Shown here piece after piece: positions 31,346 through 43,145 of a stretch of 64,000 bases of DNA; positions within the stretch are counted from its first letter, which is position 1, and the number at the start of each line of letters is the position of its first letter. The notes under the pieces were generated by a model. The model saw only the letters and a list, made by a program, of their open reading frames with translations. It ran no database searches and was not told the DNA's origin. Source of the stretch: Morinoia aosen (Eukaryota; Arthropoda; Malacostraca; Amphipoda; Talitridae); assembly GCA_030386875.1 (NCBI GenBank), contig CM059567.1, positions 79,849,130-79,913,129 on the forward strand. Reading direction: 5' to 3'. The position numbers and the translations under genes were made by a program.

Positions 31346-34300
31346 GAAGTAAGGAAGAACGTTATTTGTGTAGAGCTATAACAACTGTATTCTGAGAACG
31401 AAGTAGCTTTTGTATATATATCGGTGATACTGATTTGCTAATTTTTACCTTGCTCTTTAAGTATTTTATGAAAGTGAAAGCTGGGAGAAGATAGGGTTGC
31501 CTTTTATGCTGGAGGAAGGAGGCGAGGAACAGGAAGAGCAGCGGTCGGCCGTGAACAACGACGTCTTCATAATGAAGGCTGGTTACGCTCAGTGGTGCTC
31601 TGAATTCAAGATGTCTGTTTCTTAAAATTGATTGTACGTAATTTCCTATTTTGTACGATCAGGTCACAGTCTCCGACGCGAGTCCTGATTATTTTTAGTT
31701 CACCGAGAGTTTCTTCCTGTTTGAAGGACGCTTTAATTATTCAACAGAATAAAATCAGATGCAAAATTTGAAATGAAATATTGAGGGATAGCGCATTTAT
31801 TAAATTTTTGTCTCAATGATTATACAAGAGACGTAACGCAGTGTGCATTTACATCTTCATTCTTTTCCTTCGTTCGGACAGGCTTCCTCTCGCACTGCAG
31901 GAATTTTGTAAGATCAGTAGAACCATATCGTCTGTAGGATGACTAGCGCTTTGAGCGAGAACATATTTAAATTGCAATTCGAGATAAGTGTCACTTTTTA
32001 TCCTATTTTCCCAGCTGATTGTGAATGTTTTTCAGTTTGTCGTTCACCCGTTATTCTTATTGAAATACGTAGCTCACTTTAAACTATCGGTGTCGGTAGG
32101 AAACGGTGGTGCGAAACACAATAATTTTTACTTGCACATTTGCCGTCTTGGCAGCCTAGGAAGTGAACAAAAAACATCACTGAGAGCTTAGACATTACCA
32201 AAATTTATCAAATCAAAATAATTTCTTTGGTTACTTGGAATAAAAAATTCAGGATTTCCCACGCTCTGAACGGTCACAAGAAGGTAGGGATGGACAATTC
32301 AGAGCGTTGGAGTATACGAACTCGGTGAGGGAAGACTGAGGGAATGACACTTCAGGCAGACCTATTGTTTTGAGACTGTGGCGATCACACCATTACACAC
32401 TTCTTACCAGCACTGCTTTGTTGGCTTTGCATATAAATTTCACAGATTTAAGCAGAATAAGAAAACAGTTATTTTTTCTTTATGCAGTTTAACGGGTAGC
32501 AAACACATTCACTGATAGTGTGATTTTTGCGCTTGGATCGATTATTTTCCCCTTGCATTTTAAACGATTACTGCACCCTTTTCCCCTCACATTCGACCGC
32601 GACCGAGTCTACCTACCGAGTTCTACTGAGATAGAGTGAATGTCGTCTCTCGTTTACAAACTAACACGAACTGAGGAATAAATTTACTTGCAGATCCCCA
32701 AGGTATTTTGAAACCATACTTACTCACTAACAAATCTTTACACTCTCCTTGAGTGATTTTTACCATCGTCAATATGATGCTGGCATTTTAAGGTGTCTTG
32801 TTGGTAGCTGTTTTTGTTGGTCCTTCCCCCGATCTCTAGCCTGGTCAGTTTTTAGTACGTTATCTTGAACACCAAAAAGTAATTCATGGATAAAGTATGC
32901 TGAAAACAAAGTTAAATTCAGAAAACAGTAGATTATCAATCAGTGCATTCAGCCTAGAGCACTGCATAAGTATGGCACTTGCTGTGTTAGTCTCAGGCGA
33001 CATTCAATTTCTGATATGATGCAGCTGTACGAAACAATTTCTTCGAAATGATCTGAAAAGTTAAGATGTACGTAGGGAACAACGACGCCTTCATAAGAAG
33101 ATAGAGCCTTTGCGTACCCCAGCTGTCACCTTCTAGTTGGTACTGAAGAGATAAGCTGCCCTTGAGTTAATTTGATTGCGAACGTCATTTTCTTACGTGT
33201 ACGCACATTTGTCTCTCCCGCCCTCCTGAGGACAAAGTATGATTGTTATCAACTCCATAACTATAGCACCTTCTTGTGGAATTTTTTTAGCGATTGCAAA
33301 CTTCGATAAACTGATAATTCAATTCAGAAATACTGGAAATACAATAAATATAATTATTAGTTTATAAAAGAAATTTCTAATTAGAATTACATTCTAGATT
33401 TTTAAGCAACATTTAACTATTTATGTTTTCTTTACCTGAATGTTTGCAACCTAGAAAATACACTCAATTGTAAATAGAGAAGAGAGACATTCCCAGTTAT
33501 CGTTAATAATTAACTAGACATTGAAACTGAAATCTGAGCAGAAAACATCAGACAAACAAACGCCTTGACGTTTGACTTTGGTCCGAGGTGGTGTCTCTAT
33601 GCTCCCTGATTACAATGAAGTGTGTAAAGGAACTTCGCCCGTCCGCTTTTCTTGATAGTTTTTTATTATTTTCCGTACCGGGCAACTTTATTTTTTCAAT
33701 TATGGCCTGGCAACATCGCCCAATCATCCGTGAGCCTGTGAGCCTCGGCACGCGTTACTGTGTCTCTCGTGGTTCTGATCTAACAGGACTTCTTTTCTTG
33801 AGCCACCGGTATGTTATGTGTAACTTTTATGACTCTTGTGTTTTGCTTTGTAGGGAAACTTTCATATTTTGTTATATGTTTTCAAACTGTTCATTGTGTG
33901 AAATCTCTCGTTCTTTTTTCTGACTTAACTGTCAGAGTTCTAACTGCTCTTCGGTGCATGTGACAGTAGGGTGAATAATTATTATTTAACCATGAGACTA
34001 GCTTTCCGCGTAGTTTTATTTAGTGCTTCGCGCCGCCACAGCTTCATCATTAGCGGCCGCAGCACAAGAACTCGTGCCCAAGCTGAAGGGATAACTCTCT
34101 TGTAGGTACGCGGGTGAGCCCGCTTGGGTACCATGACTCCGTGCCCTTCGAAGTTGAGCTCGACTGCGTGACCACGCACGAACCTGAGCCGTACTGGAGC
34201 GACGATACTCCTACCCATTTCTCCCGGGATCTGCACTCACGCCACTTCAGAAGTTGAGTCACTTGTTGCGTGACTCTGGACTCTGGGTGTGGTCGAACCT

Positions 34301-35069
34301 GAGCCGAGCAGCCAACCTAATTTTTCCGTATTTGTGATATCAATTATTGTATGTTTAAGTCATTAGTATCCATCATCCGTTACTATTTAAAATTTGTCAA
34401 CTGCGTACATTAAATTATGTTATTTGCCGAGTCTTCATTTCATCCTTGTGATTGCGTCTCTCGTGTTCTCTTGACAAAGTGCTATGATAATATCGTAGAA
34501 GTGGTATAGTTGTACAAATTCGCTCCACTATATTATAGCCCCTTCATGCAACTTGTGTCTCCTAATCCACTTATGAGGCATAAATAGTCAATGTACACGG
34601 CGTATATATTTCAAAAAAGCTCCATTGTGAAGATGGTTAGACCATAGCTTCTTCCGCACCCACGTCCCGGCTCAGGTACCCATGCAGGAATGCGGGAACA
34701 TCCGTTGCTCTCTCACGCTGCCTAAGTTGACGCCGTGACCCTCTTATCCTATTCAGAAGCTTCCCTCCAAGTTTTTAGACATTCGTGCGTGCATATATTT
34801 CCATAAATTTATATAGTATAGCGTGTAGCTGTTGTGTTCGTGCATTATTACCGAAAATGATTGTGTTCATCATATATTGATCGCGAATTGTTCATTAAAT
34901 TGTACTTTTACGCCTGTATTCGTCGTATTTCGCGCCGGAGTAACACGTCCCACTCTTCCTCAGAATGCAGCAATATCTACGTAACCATTTCTTGCAGTTT
35001 TTCTAATACAAGAAATTTACTGATGTAATATTCACAAAAACCTCGAACGAACTACGTAATTTGATATTA
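31346..35069. other. Unrecognised DNA, about 3.7 kb
   Basis: I find no domain on either strand. GATGGACAATTCAGAGCGTTG at 32287 also occurs at 30912, a shared 21-base stretch. Near 33980-34320 the sequence is GC-richer and open on the reverse strand (33982-34236, 34050-34262), but the translations show nothing known. Other frames are short. Confidence 0.4.
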
Positions 35070-35071
35070 TA

Positions 35072-35646
35072 CCGTTTGGACCATAAAAAAGTAAAACCAA
35101 ATTTAAATGTTAATATCTTTGGATTTATATATTTCAGTTTCATTTTTTGAATTACACACAGAGATATACATCCTGACTACAAAGCTTTACACTTATGATA
35201 TGTATCCTTTACACAGAGCACTAATCGATAAGAATTATTAGCAAGCTAAGTTTGGAAGAAGAATAAAACTTGGCCATCACATTGAATGGCCACCCAGGAG
35301 CCCCGACCTCACACCTTGTGATTTTTTCTGCGTGGCTAGTTGAAGAATAAAGTATATTCCTCACCACCTCAGAATTTGGAAAAATTGCGGGATCGAATTA
35401 TAAGTGAAATAGACATAATAGAATAATATTACATATTGACCCTTTAACTCTTGTATCATTTTTGACCTCATTAAAATGTCATTTACAACTCACATTTTAA
35501 CAACTATTAGTTATCTCATTACTGATACAACCAATGCTAATGTGACTTTAAATAAATGTGACTTTTAATGTTGAATTAAATTATTTTCATTCACTGTAAA
35601 TTTATCAGCATTTAAAGTAAGATTTACTTTTTTATGGTCCATACGG
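35072..35646 (+). mobile_element. Mariner-like element, internally deleted
   Basis: Its ends are inverted copies of CCGTTTGGACCATAAAAAAG (one mismatch) flanked by TA. Inside, 35265-35405 keeps the C-terminal catalytic region of a transposase: HHIEWPPRSPDLTPCDFFLW, then KNKVYSSPPQNLEKLRDRII. This resembles the intact DD41D transposase at 59848 but clearly from another family. The N-terminal two thirds are gone and one stop interrupts the remnant. Confidence 0.85.
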
Positions 35647-35649
35647 TAT

Positions 35650-36792
35650 ATCATTGAAATGATTTTTTGTTATAAATTTGTGTGCGTAAAAGTACAAATT
35701 TTCTTCGTTTCTCCATTAACCATTCGAAAGATAATTTGACGTCCGATGTTTGATACATATTACACTTTCGAAATGTGTTGTAAAAATGAAAAAATGTAGA
35801 TGAGTTGCCTCCTTTGTAAAATAAACGTACAATTTGTGAGTTAATATTATTCATGAGATTATCAATATTCTACGGCAATCTTGCGAGTAAAATTCTAAAC
35901 GATCATTTTTAAAACATTCTCCGAATACATCTAATAGATTTTATCGGAAGACCTTTTTGCAGTTAAGGCCACCATGCCGTATTTTCAGTCAAAAATCATT
36001 GTTTTTTTATTGCTTAAAAAGGCTCTCGAAGATGTTCCCGAATAACTGTAGAAATATTAGGAACGTCTTGCAACTCCAGCGCCTCCCAGAAGGGGGGGAA
36101 GTGGTGTTAGTCAGAGATAAATTGTAGGCAATGCGGCACAGCCGTATTTGTACGCCTATCTTCGTGTAATAATGTGTACATTTCAATGGTAAATCATTAT
36201 CTAATTGAAAGTATATAACAGTAGTAGTTTAGAAAGATCAGCCACAAACCCCCCCCCCCCCCCCCCTCCCTCCTCCCTCCTCCGAAAGGGAAGCTGGGCA
36301 TTGTGGGTAGCAGTTGGGATAGAAGGGTGTTCATCGGCTCGTAAAGCAACTAAGTAGTGTTTATGAAGTGTATATTTTCATGAGAAATACGTTATTTATC
36401 TAGGTAAAACTATATTGCAGTAGTCCATGAACTATTTTCAACCTATTGTTGGAAAAATTGATGTTTTTCCACCGCGAATTTTGGTGAATCTTTTCCATGG
36501 TCAAAATTGATACTGACAACTCCCTGCTAGCCTCCCACAAGCCCCTGCTTATGTACCAACTCCCGCTTCAGTGTGTCACCTGCCAATTCTAAGCAGAAAC
36601 TGTACATTTGGATAACACAATTCACTACTTCTGCTATAACAATTCACTCGTAAATTTTTTATAATAAACACATTTTGTTCATTCAAAATATGAGATTGGT
36701 AAAACGTTTTTCTCATTTGCTAATCACAGGCGGGTATGTGATACCAGAAAGAAGATTGACTGTATCCCTTTATTCTTTTTTTTTCGTGCTTC
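35650..36792. other. AT-rich DNA with a poly-C run
   Basis: No gene recognised. A run of about 17-20 C with interspersed T lies at 36249-36282. Confidence 0.5.
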
Positions 36793-37345
36793 GATCGCGC
36801 TTCTGTGATACGTAAGTTTTCAACACTGACACGCACATTTCCCCTCCAACTTTATAGCTATATTGATGCGGTTTGTTGCATATGAAATTATAATGTGTGC
36901 TCTAAAATGACTACTGGTTTGATTTTCGAAAATTTGTATGTTACATTTTTTACGTAGACTTTCTAACTTCAATCGGCGCTCTTGTAAAATGTAAGTTTTC
37001 AAGACATTCGTTTCAATTTATCCGAAATTTACATAGCTAGAGCAATGTGGTTTGCTGCATTTGAAACTGAAATGTGTGCTCTAAAATTCAATCGCAGTTG
37101 ATTTTCAAAAATTTTTAAGTGAAACTTTTCCCGTAGACTTTTTATCCTAAAATTATAACTTTTACCAAACCTTTTTCGACAAAAATTTTTAAATTAGGAA
37201 AGAATTCAAATTCAAAAAACGGCGCGGAAACATTTTGGAGCACACATTCTACTTTCAAATGCAACAAACCGCATTGCTCTAGCTTTGTAAATTCCGGAGA
37301 AATAGGAACAAATGGTATGTATAAATATTTTTTAATTATCATGAA
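36793..37345. repeat. Three copies of a 170-bp repeat, the third inverted
   Basis: Units at 36793-36960 and 36976-37143 are direct copies sharing GTAAGTTTTCAA, GCGGTTTGTTGCAT or GTGGTTTGCTGCAT, AATGTGTGCTC and the final GTAGACTTT. The unit at 37170-37345 is the reverse complement of the same core. The arrangement could fold back on itself and recalls a foldback MITE. Confidence 0.75.
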
Positions 37346-37679
37346 TAACTCATTTTCTATGCCCTAATGCAAAAAACTTGTTTAATAAAAGTTGTTAGGA
37401 ATCTGAAGATCTGGTAGTCTGCATATTTTTATAGACTTAAGTCCAATAGAAAAAATCTACTGCTGAAAATCCATTTCTGGGCCGACCGGTGAGCATGGTC
37501 CCCTTAACGAAAAACACGATAGGCCTTCTAGCATGATGCATGACCATCGAATTACCGACATCTCTCTGATGCCTCATGTGCTACAACATTAAATCATCGC
37601 CAAAAAGTGATTTAACTTACTAGCCAAATTTGAATTTCACGAGATCATCATTGCAAAGATGATTCATCAATCAGCTTTT
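37346..37679. other. No recognised feature
   Basis: AT-rich sequence; no open frame of note. Confidence 0.5.
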
Positions 37680-37985
37680 CGGTGTCAGTGTGCGTCTTGC
37701 CAGCATTCCCTTCATATATCGTGTGTTTTGAAGTGCGGTGGCTAAGATCAAGTTCGGTTCGATCCTAGTGCTCTGGCGCTCTCACGCAGGCATGACTTTC
37801 GATCCCATGTGTTGGCCCATGTGCAAACTGTAGGCCCATGTGCCTGCAGTTTGCACATCTGCATCACCAGAAGGCCTACTCGATTTCTAAATATTAATCG
37901 CTAGCAGGATTGGAGCTAGCTTATTGGTGATGCTAATGTTGGTTGAGCACCATACCGGCTACCACTCGACTAGTAACACTTAAAA
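37680..37985 (-). mobile_element. Possible second tRNA-derived SINE
   Basis: On the reverse strand TAGTCGAGTGG (37966-37976) fits an RNA polymerase III A box and GCTCCAATCC, about 45 bp later, resembles a B box with two mismatches. The body downstream contains a hairpin around GTGCAAACTG. It is a single copy here, so the SINE call is tentative. Confidence 0.35.
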
Positions 37986-38460
37986 CTTGCTTAAATGCTT
38001 AACGAAAATTTATTCCTATCTTAAGTGCATAACTAAAATTAAAATCTTGCCTAAGAGCAAATTTGCCAAAGAGCAGCAGCTGAGGGCGAAGAAATGGTCG
38101 GACGTAGAACGCCTTATTTTCCTCCAGCGCAACTGAAGCTTATCAATCGCTCCTGTTTCCCGGGGGTCGGCGGATTATGGAAATCGCCCGAATTTGCTCA
38201 TGGCAAATTTATTTTCATTTTTCAACAAATTTAAATAGCTCAGCTGTTACCTACTGCAGAAGCTGAAATTTCCAGAGCTACTCCATGGAGATCAGTAAAG
38301 TTATTCCTCATTTTTAATTTCAGGAAAGTCATTGTTTTCAATCAAACGGTCACTTGAAACTTGGAAACGAAGAAGATGGAACGTTCTGATGCACTTATTG
38401 AAACTTTACCTTTGTTTACCTTTATAATTGATTTTAATATAAATTTGAATGATTTTAATT

Positions 38461-38592
38461 GATTTTTTTAAAACGTAACGGACGAAAACTAAAGAAACTT
38501 AGACCCATGCCAGTAAACGTATCTTTTCTATAAACAGAAGGGCAAAATGTGTTATTTGTGTACCAAACAATCTAACCCAGTTAAAAATTTTA
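38461..38592 (+). repeat. Left arm of a 3.9-kb-spaced inverted repeat
   Basis: It matches the complement of 42092-42329 almost base for base (TTAAAACGTAACGGACGAAA, AAACTTAGACCCATGCCAGT, CCCAGTTAAAAATT). It may be one terminus of a transposon that contains the protein remnant at 39382-40215. No target duplication is clear. Confidence 0.75.
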
Positions 38593-39381
38593 GATGTTTT
38601 CAAGTAGCTTCTATGCTGCGGTAGGCAAGACTTCTAGCCGTATATTATTCGGAAAAGCAGTAGTTTTTTGGGCGCCATGACCACTTTATATGGCAGTAAA
38701 AAAAGACTTCAAAACCATTGAATTTCCTTTGCAGCTTTTCCTAAATTTCCACTTCTATCGGCTACGTATCGACTTTTTACGCACCTAAACGGCCACGCGC
38801 CGCGTCGTTCCGAACATCCTGCCGCATTATTTCGACCTTGCCCGAACTCAATTACACCGGCCTTCCGTACACATACGTGCACACACACGTACACACACAC
38901 ACACAGACGGACACGTACACACCCACACACACAAAACACACACGTACGCACACACGTACACAAATATGTAGATGTACACATCGTTCATCACCTGCCAGAA
39001 GGTCCTTAATTCAATTCAAGAGTTGCTGAAGACTGGCCGGGGAGAAAGTCATGCTTCGTTTCTATTTTTTGTTTTTCTGTGTGTGATGCTTTAATTGCCT
39101 TCTCTACAAGACCCACCACAACGATGAATTGTCATATATATCCATTCACCGAAGCCGTGAGACTAATAGTTGGGCTCTTGCCTTTATTTGTGCTTTCAAA
39201 TTGTAAACACTAGCTTAATACTACAGATGTTTGCAGTCTAATCTTCTTCAAGTTGTTGCAGTCCAATCTTCGTGGTGCAGTTGCTGGGTTGCGACGATTT
39301 ACGTATGACCTCAATTAGGGAGTAAAGTGAATGTCCTGAGCTGATAACGTCTAAAACTTTAAAAAATGATAAATTGAATAA
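38593..39381. other. Inner region of the inverted-repeat unit
   Basis: No gene seen. It includes the CA-rich microsatellite at 38875. Confidence 0.45.
38875..38968 (+). repeat. CA-rich microsatellite
   Basis: Imperfect ACAC/GTAC repeats. Open frames through it on both strands are low-complexity artefacts. Confidence 0.9.
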
Positions 39382-40215
39382 CTATGCTTGGATTTTAACG
39401 AATGCTTGGATTTTAACGGTCACAAGTTTGCTATTGATTAGAATTCCTTCGCTAAGCAAAGGTTTTAAATCCTGAACAAATTTTTTGAAAAAAATATTTA
39501 CATCTGGCATTTTATTGGAAATGTTTCTTTCTGACACATAGATCCCTGCACAAACAATTTTCGATGGAATGGAGCAAATTTTGACTAATATTGGATACGC
39601 GTGGTGCCTTCTACTATCGTGGAATAACGGGATCCCATCACAATTTATATCTAACGTAACACTGTCACTGTCGAATTTTATGTACTCTAAGTACGTTGTG
39701 ATATTCTTTTTCCAGTCGTTTAAATGAGCGTACCGACCACAATACATTTCTATGTATTCAATTTCACTATTTATTTTCATCAACGTAGCAGCTGAAACTA
39801 CTGTACTTGGGAGAAAACGTGCATGTGTTTTAGAAGGCCTGTCACAGCAAGCTTTGGAACGTTTGGAAAATCAATAAGCCAGTTTGTCACGGCGGTTTTA
39901 ATTTTTGTTTCAACGGATAATTCAAGGTTATTATGAGCATTCTCGCTCTGTTCATGCTCTTGAAATGTTGCCTCTGAGAAGCAGCATTCTACGTCGCTTT
40001 CACCGCTTGTTTCTTCTGAAGAATCGTCATTTTCGTCAGAAGTCACGGGTCCAAACTCAACAACAGGCGAGATGTTTGAAGAAAACGACTCATTTTGCGC
40101 TTCAGCATCATTTTCTGAGGAAGCTCTTGCCAGACTAGCTAATGCAGCCAACCGCCGTTTTTTTGGCGCTTTGATAAAACTGAAAACGGTTTTCTTCTTT
40201 GCATGATTAACTCTA
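39382..40215 (-). pseudogene. Degraded transposon-encoded protein
   Basis: On the reverse strand, KKKTVFSFIKAPKKRRLAAL starts a basic N-terminus. An acidic Ser/Glu-rich stretch follows, then AVTNWLIDFPNVPKLAVTGLLK and, after a shift of reading frame near 39800, VTLDINCDGIPLF, YPILVKICSIP and VNIFFKKFVQDLKPLL. This pattern (W...fNi....l..LL, then iDGlPlf...wPIl...v..y...fv.El) is known from a family of animal transposon-associated proteins. I cannot name the superfamily with confidence. The strand, the frame shift and the flanking inverted repeat suggest a dead element. The C-terminal continuation is missing. Confidence 0.55.
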
Positions 40216-40639
40216 AAAGTAAATTAATTTTATCAAGGTTTTCTATTATTAAATGCTGAAAGTTTTCTCTTCCCGATGACGTCAATTAATGTTAAAATAC
40301 TTGAAGACTTATGGTTTCAAATTACTAATACGATGTGTAACAATTTGAACAAGTGGCTTTTTTCGAAGTCACGGCTATTCAGTTTTCTTCACACTTGTTT
40401 TCTACTCGAGCGATTGAGAAAAACGTCAGGCTGTGGAGTGTTGAGGAGTGACTCATGCAATTATATCTCCATTGAAAACATCTCTTCTGAAAACAATGTA
40501 AATTATAGAAAACATTGTATTGTTCTTAAATCATACTGGAACTTAGAAGCTTGAAGCCTAAACACTCACTGTAAAATAATAATGGAATTACTAGTTAATG
40601 AACATACACTTTCAATGCTTAATTATGGATGGTCTATAA

Positions 40640-40760
40640 TTTGGAACATCCTGTTCATAGAGACCTAAATAATTTGTTTTTTTTATCTCACTGTAAAAGT
40701 TTTTATCTTTTTTAAAACAAAACAGCCAAATTTCAGAGAAGCTTTTCTTTTATAAAATGC
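40640..40760 (+). repeat. Direct repeat, copy 1
   Basis: It shares ACATCCTGTTC-TAGAGAC and TCACTGTAAAA, then TTTTATC...AAAACA and AAATTTC-GA-AAGC, with 41585-41700, about 945 bp away. Confidence 0.65.
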
Positions 40761-41584
40761 ATTCCCTCATGCAGCACTTGATTCACACTATCCAGTTCTA
40801 ACGTCATCAATGGAATTAAAAACTTACGTGAGAGCGAACATCTTATACCTTGTGGTACAAATTTATTCCAAAAAAATACACCCTCACGTACTAAACACTC
40901 GCACTGATACACTGATATGCACTCTAACATTACTTGAAACTTAAATAAATGAAACACGTTCAAGACACCTGTCTGCCGCTCACAACATCAAGGTGAAAAC
41001 TGGCGGGAAATTCAGCGTCTCAGGGCGACCAACATCTCAGTGTGTTTTACCCTCAACTCGAATGCAAAGAAAAAGAATTGACTCAGCTGAACAGCGGAAT
41101 AGTATTATTCATAATAAACTGGCAAAAAATATTAAATTGACATTTAAATTTCGAATAACATAAAAACTATCCATAAATTAAAATTTTTAGGTTTATTAAC
41201 CAATGTTGTAGATGGCAGCTCTGACTAGTAATTACGTTTACCTCGGAAACTATGGAACTATAATTTGATTTCATGGCAAAAGAATTTTGCTTAGGAATGT
41301 TAGCATGTACGATTTTCCCTTGAGAATGTTTTATTCTTTCGTTCGAGAGTAATTTGAACTCCATTGACGCATTATTTCGATAGATACGAGGGGATGAACT
41401 GATGTGTAATGGCGGCGCTCGAGGCGGATAGATTTATCCCGAAATTTTTTATTTATCCAGAAATACATGTTTTTAAAATGAATCTTCTCATTCGCTTGAA
41501 TTATGAAGTATTTTTCTCATATGAGAATTGCACGTATAACTTTTGTGGACATTTATGCATATTTGTAAGGCTTTAAAAGAATAA

Positions 41585-41700
41585 AACATCCTGTTCGTAG
41601 AGACGTAAATAACATAATTTTTTACTTCACTGTAAAACGTTTTATCATTTGTAAAACACAACCGTGAAATTTCTGAAAAGCTATTTCTCTCATTCATTCA
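41585..41700 (+). repeat. Direct repeat, copy 2
   Basis: Partner of 40640-40760. Similarity is about three quarters over 115 bp. Confidence 0.65.
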
Positions 41701-42091
41701 AGAATAAAGGGGTTAGTAAACCAATTTTATTTTTTATTGGAATGAAAATTTCTTAGAATTTGTTAATTACATATTATAAAATAAATATGCCAGGGAGTAA
41801 CAATAATTGTTCTACGCGGGCGCTGTGTGAAAGTGCACTGGAGAGAAATTAGTCGAAGTATATATATACCGGATGCTTCCCGGTCGTTAAGTCGACCGCA
41901 GGCCGACACTGTAGCTTGAAACCGCCCTTGTGAAAGAGCTCGATTATTCCGGCTTGTAACGTCCAATTAGATTAGCTAATATAGCCGTCGAACGGTAAAT
42001 TTGGGTCGAGAGCGGCCGACAAAGAGATATTTTTGCCTTCTGCTGCCATGTTTCACTATGTTCGGCTACCTGTCGCTCTAAAAACGGCATG

Positions 42092-42329
42092 AATTTTTAA
42101 CTGGGAATAAAGGTAACCAAACAATCTAATAAAGGTAATTTATAATTGATTTAAAATTTAAAATCAATCAATATTATACCTTTTACCTTACCTTTATAAA
42201 TTACCTTTATTAGATTGTTTGGTACAGATCACAAATAACACATTTTGCTCTTCTGTTTGTAGAAAAGATACGTTTACTGGCATGGGTCTAAGTTTCTTTG
42301 GTTTTCGTCCGTTACGTTTTAAAATCAAT
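42092..42329 (-). repeat. Right arm of the inverted repeat, with a palindrome insert
   Basis: It is the complement of 38461-38592 but carries about 110 extra bases (around 42106-42215) between two points that are adjacent in the left arm. Confidence 0.75.
42106..42224. repeat. Palindrome (hairpin) of about 119 bp
   Basis: ACCAAACAATCTAATAAAGG near 42114 pairs with CCTTTATTAGATTGTTTGGT ending at 42224. The middle is AT-rich. The left arm of the larger repeat shows the state without it. Confidence 0.8.
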
Positions 42330-42479
42330 AGTATCAAGACGTTATTGTTCCGGGCATATGAAATTAGTTAAACTTATTTATCACTGCATAATGAACATGC
42401 ATTTCTCAAACAATTTTTTTTGAACAATAGCTATCCGCTTCATTTACTCAATAGATGTAGTCGGCAACTGATAGAAACC

Positions 42480-43145
42480 AAATGTAATTCTGCTACGATG
42501 CCGCCGACAGTAGAGAAAAAGAAACTGTACGTGTCGATGCCGTTCTTTGGTTTTCAGTCCGAGAAGCTGCAGAAGGAATTACGCTCTCTCACAATGAAAT
42601 ATTTTACGTGTGTTGACCTCCAGATTATATTAGTTAACAATTTTTGAATCGGTACTCTGTTTTCATTCAAAGATAAACTACTTATGTCTATGCTCTCCTC
42701 TATCGGGTATAAATATTGTTGCCCACTATGTGGGTCTGTGTATGTTGGTTCTACCACACGCGCACTAAAATGTAGAGTATTTGAGCATATTGGTAGGAGT
42801 TTCAGAACCGGTAATCCACCAAGTAAGCCAACTCATTCAGCTGTACGAATTCATTCAGATCAGTGTAAATCTCCCGTTCTACAGCAAGACTTTTCCATCT
42901 TAAGTTCTGCTAACTCTGTCACTGATTTACGTATTATTGAATCCCTCTTCATTAGCCGCTTAAAACCCGATCTAAACGATATGCAGTCGTCCCACCCCTT
43001 AAAAATAGCTTCTGTTTAAAGTTTTTTACCATTGTTATTGTTTGTATAGTTTTTTCTTCAATTATGATTGTTTATTTTCCGTGTGTTTTTCAGACATCCG
43101 CTGATGATGACCTTAGGGGTCGAAACGTTCGTTCTTAACAAAAAT
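42480..43145 (+). mobile_element. Penelope-like element: RT tail and GIY-YIG endonuclease
   Basis: At 42510-42650 the protein KLYVSMPFFGFQSEKLQKEL resembles the linker after the RT of Penelope-like elements. From 42684 the GIY-YIG endonuclease follows: YCCPLCGSVYVGSTTRALKCRVFEH with the zinc-binding CPLC before the YVG motif, then HSDQC, FSILSSANSVTDLRIIESLF and ISRLKPDLN. This endonuclease nicks target DNA for element insertion. Only the 3' end of the element is present and the linker and endonuclease are not in one clean frame, so it is a dead fragment. Confidence 0.85.
43101..43134 (+). ncRNA. Hammerhead-ribozyme-like core
   Basis: CTGATGA is followed by GACC-loop-GGTC (stem II) and GAAAC, the conserved core of a hammerhead ribozyme. 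A very short third stem ACG/CGT is possible. Penelope-like elements are known to carry such minimal hammerheads. Pairing of stem I is poor here, so activity is doubtful. Confidence 0.4.

Larger units (their letters stand above)
40216..42091. other. No gene; one repeated block
   Basis: AT-rich DNA inside the inverted-repeat unit. Sequence at 40640-40760 recurs at 41585-41700. Several short frames show no motifs. Confidence 0.45.

Noticed and set aside
33982-34262. Overlapping GC-rich frames
   Set aside because: No recognisable domain, and no splice-consistent neighbours seen.
37745-37765. GGTTCGATCC as a tRNA B box on the forward strand
   Set aside because: No A box at a suitable distance; the reverse-strand A/B pair nearby fits better.
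38709-39029. Cys/Val-rich and Thr/His-rich frames
   Set aside because: Translations of the CA-rich microsatellite.
42684-43019. Host GIY-YIG nuclease gene
   Set aside because: CPLC before YVG, and the linker upstream, are those of Penelope-like elements.
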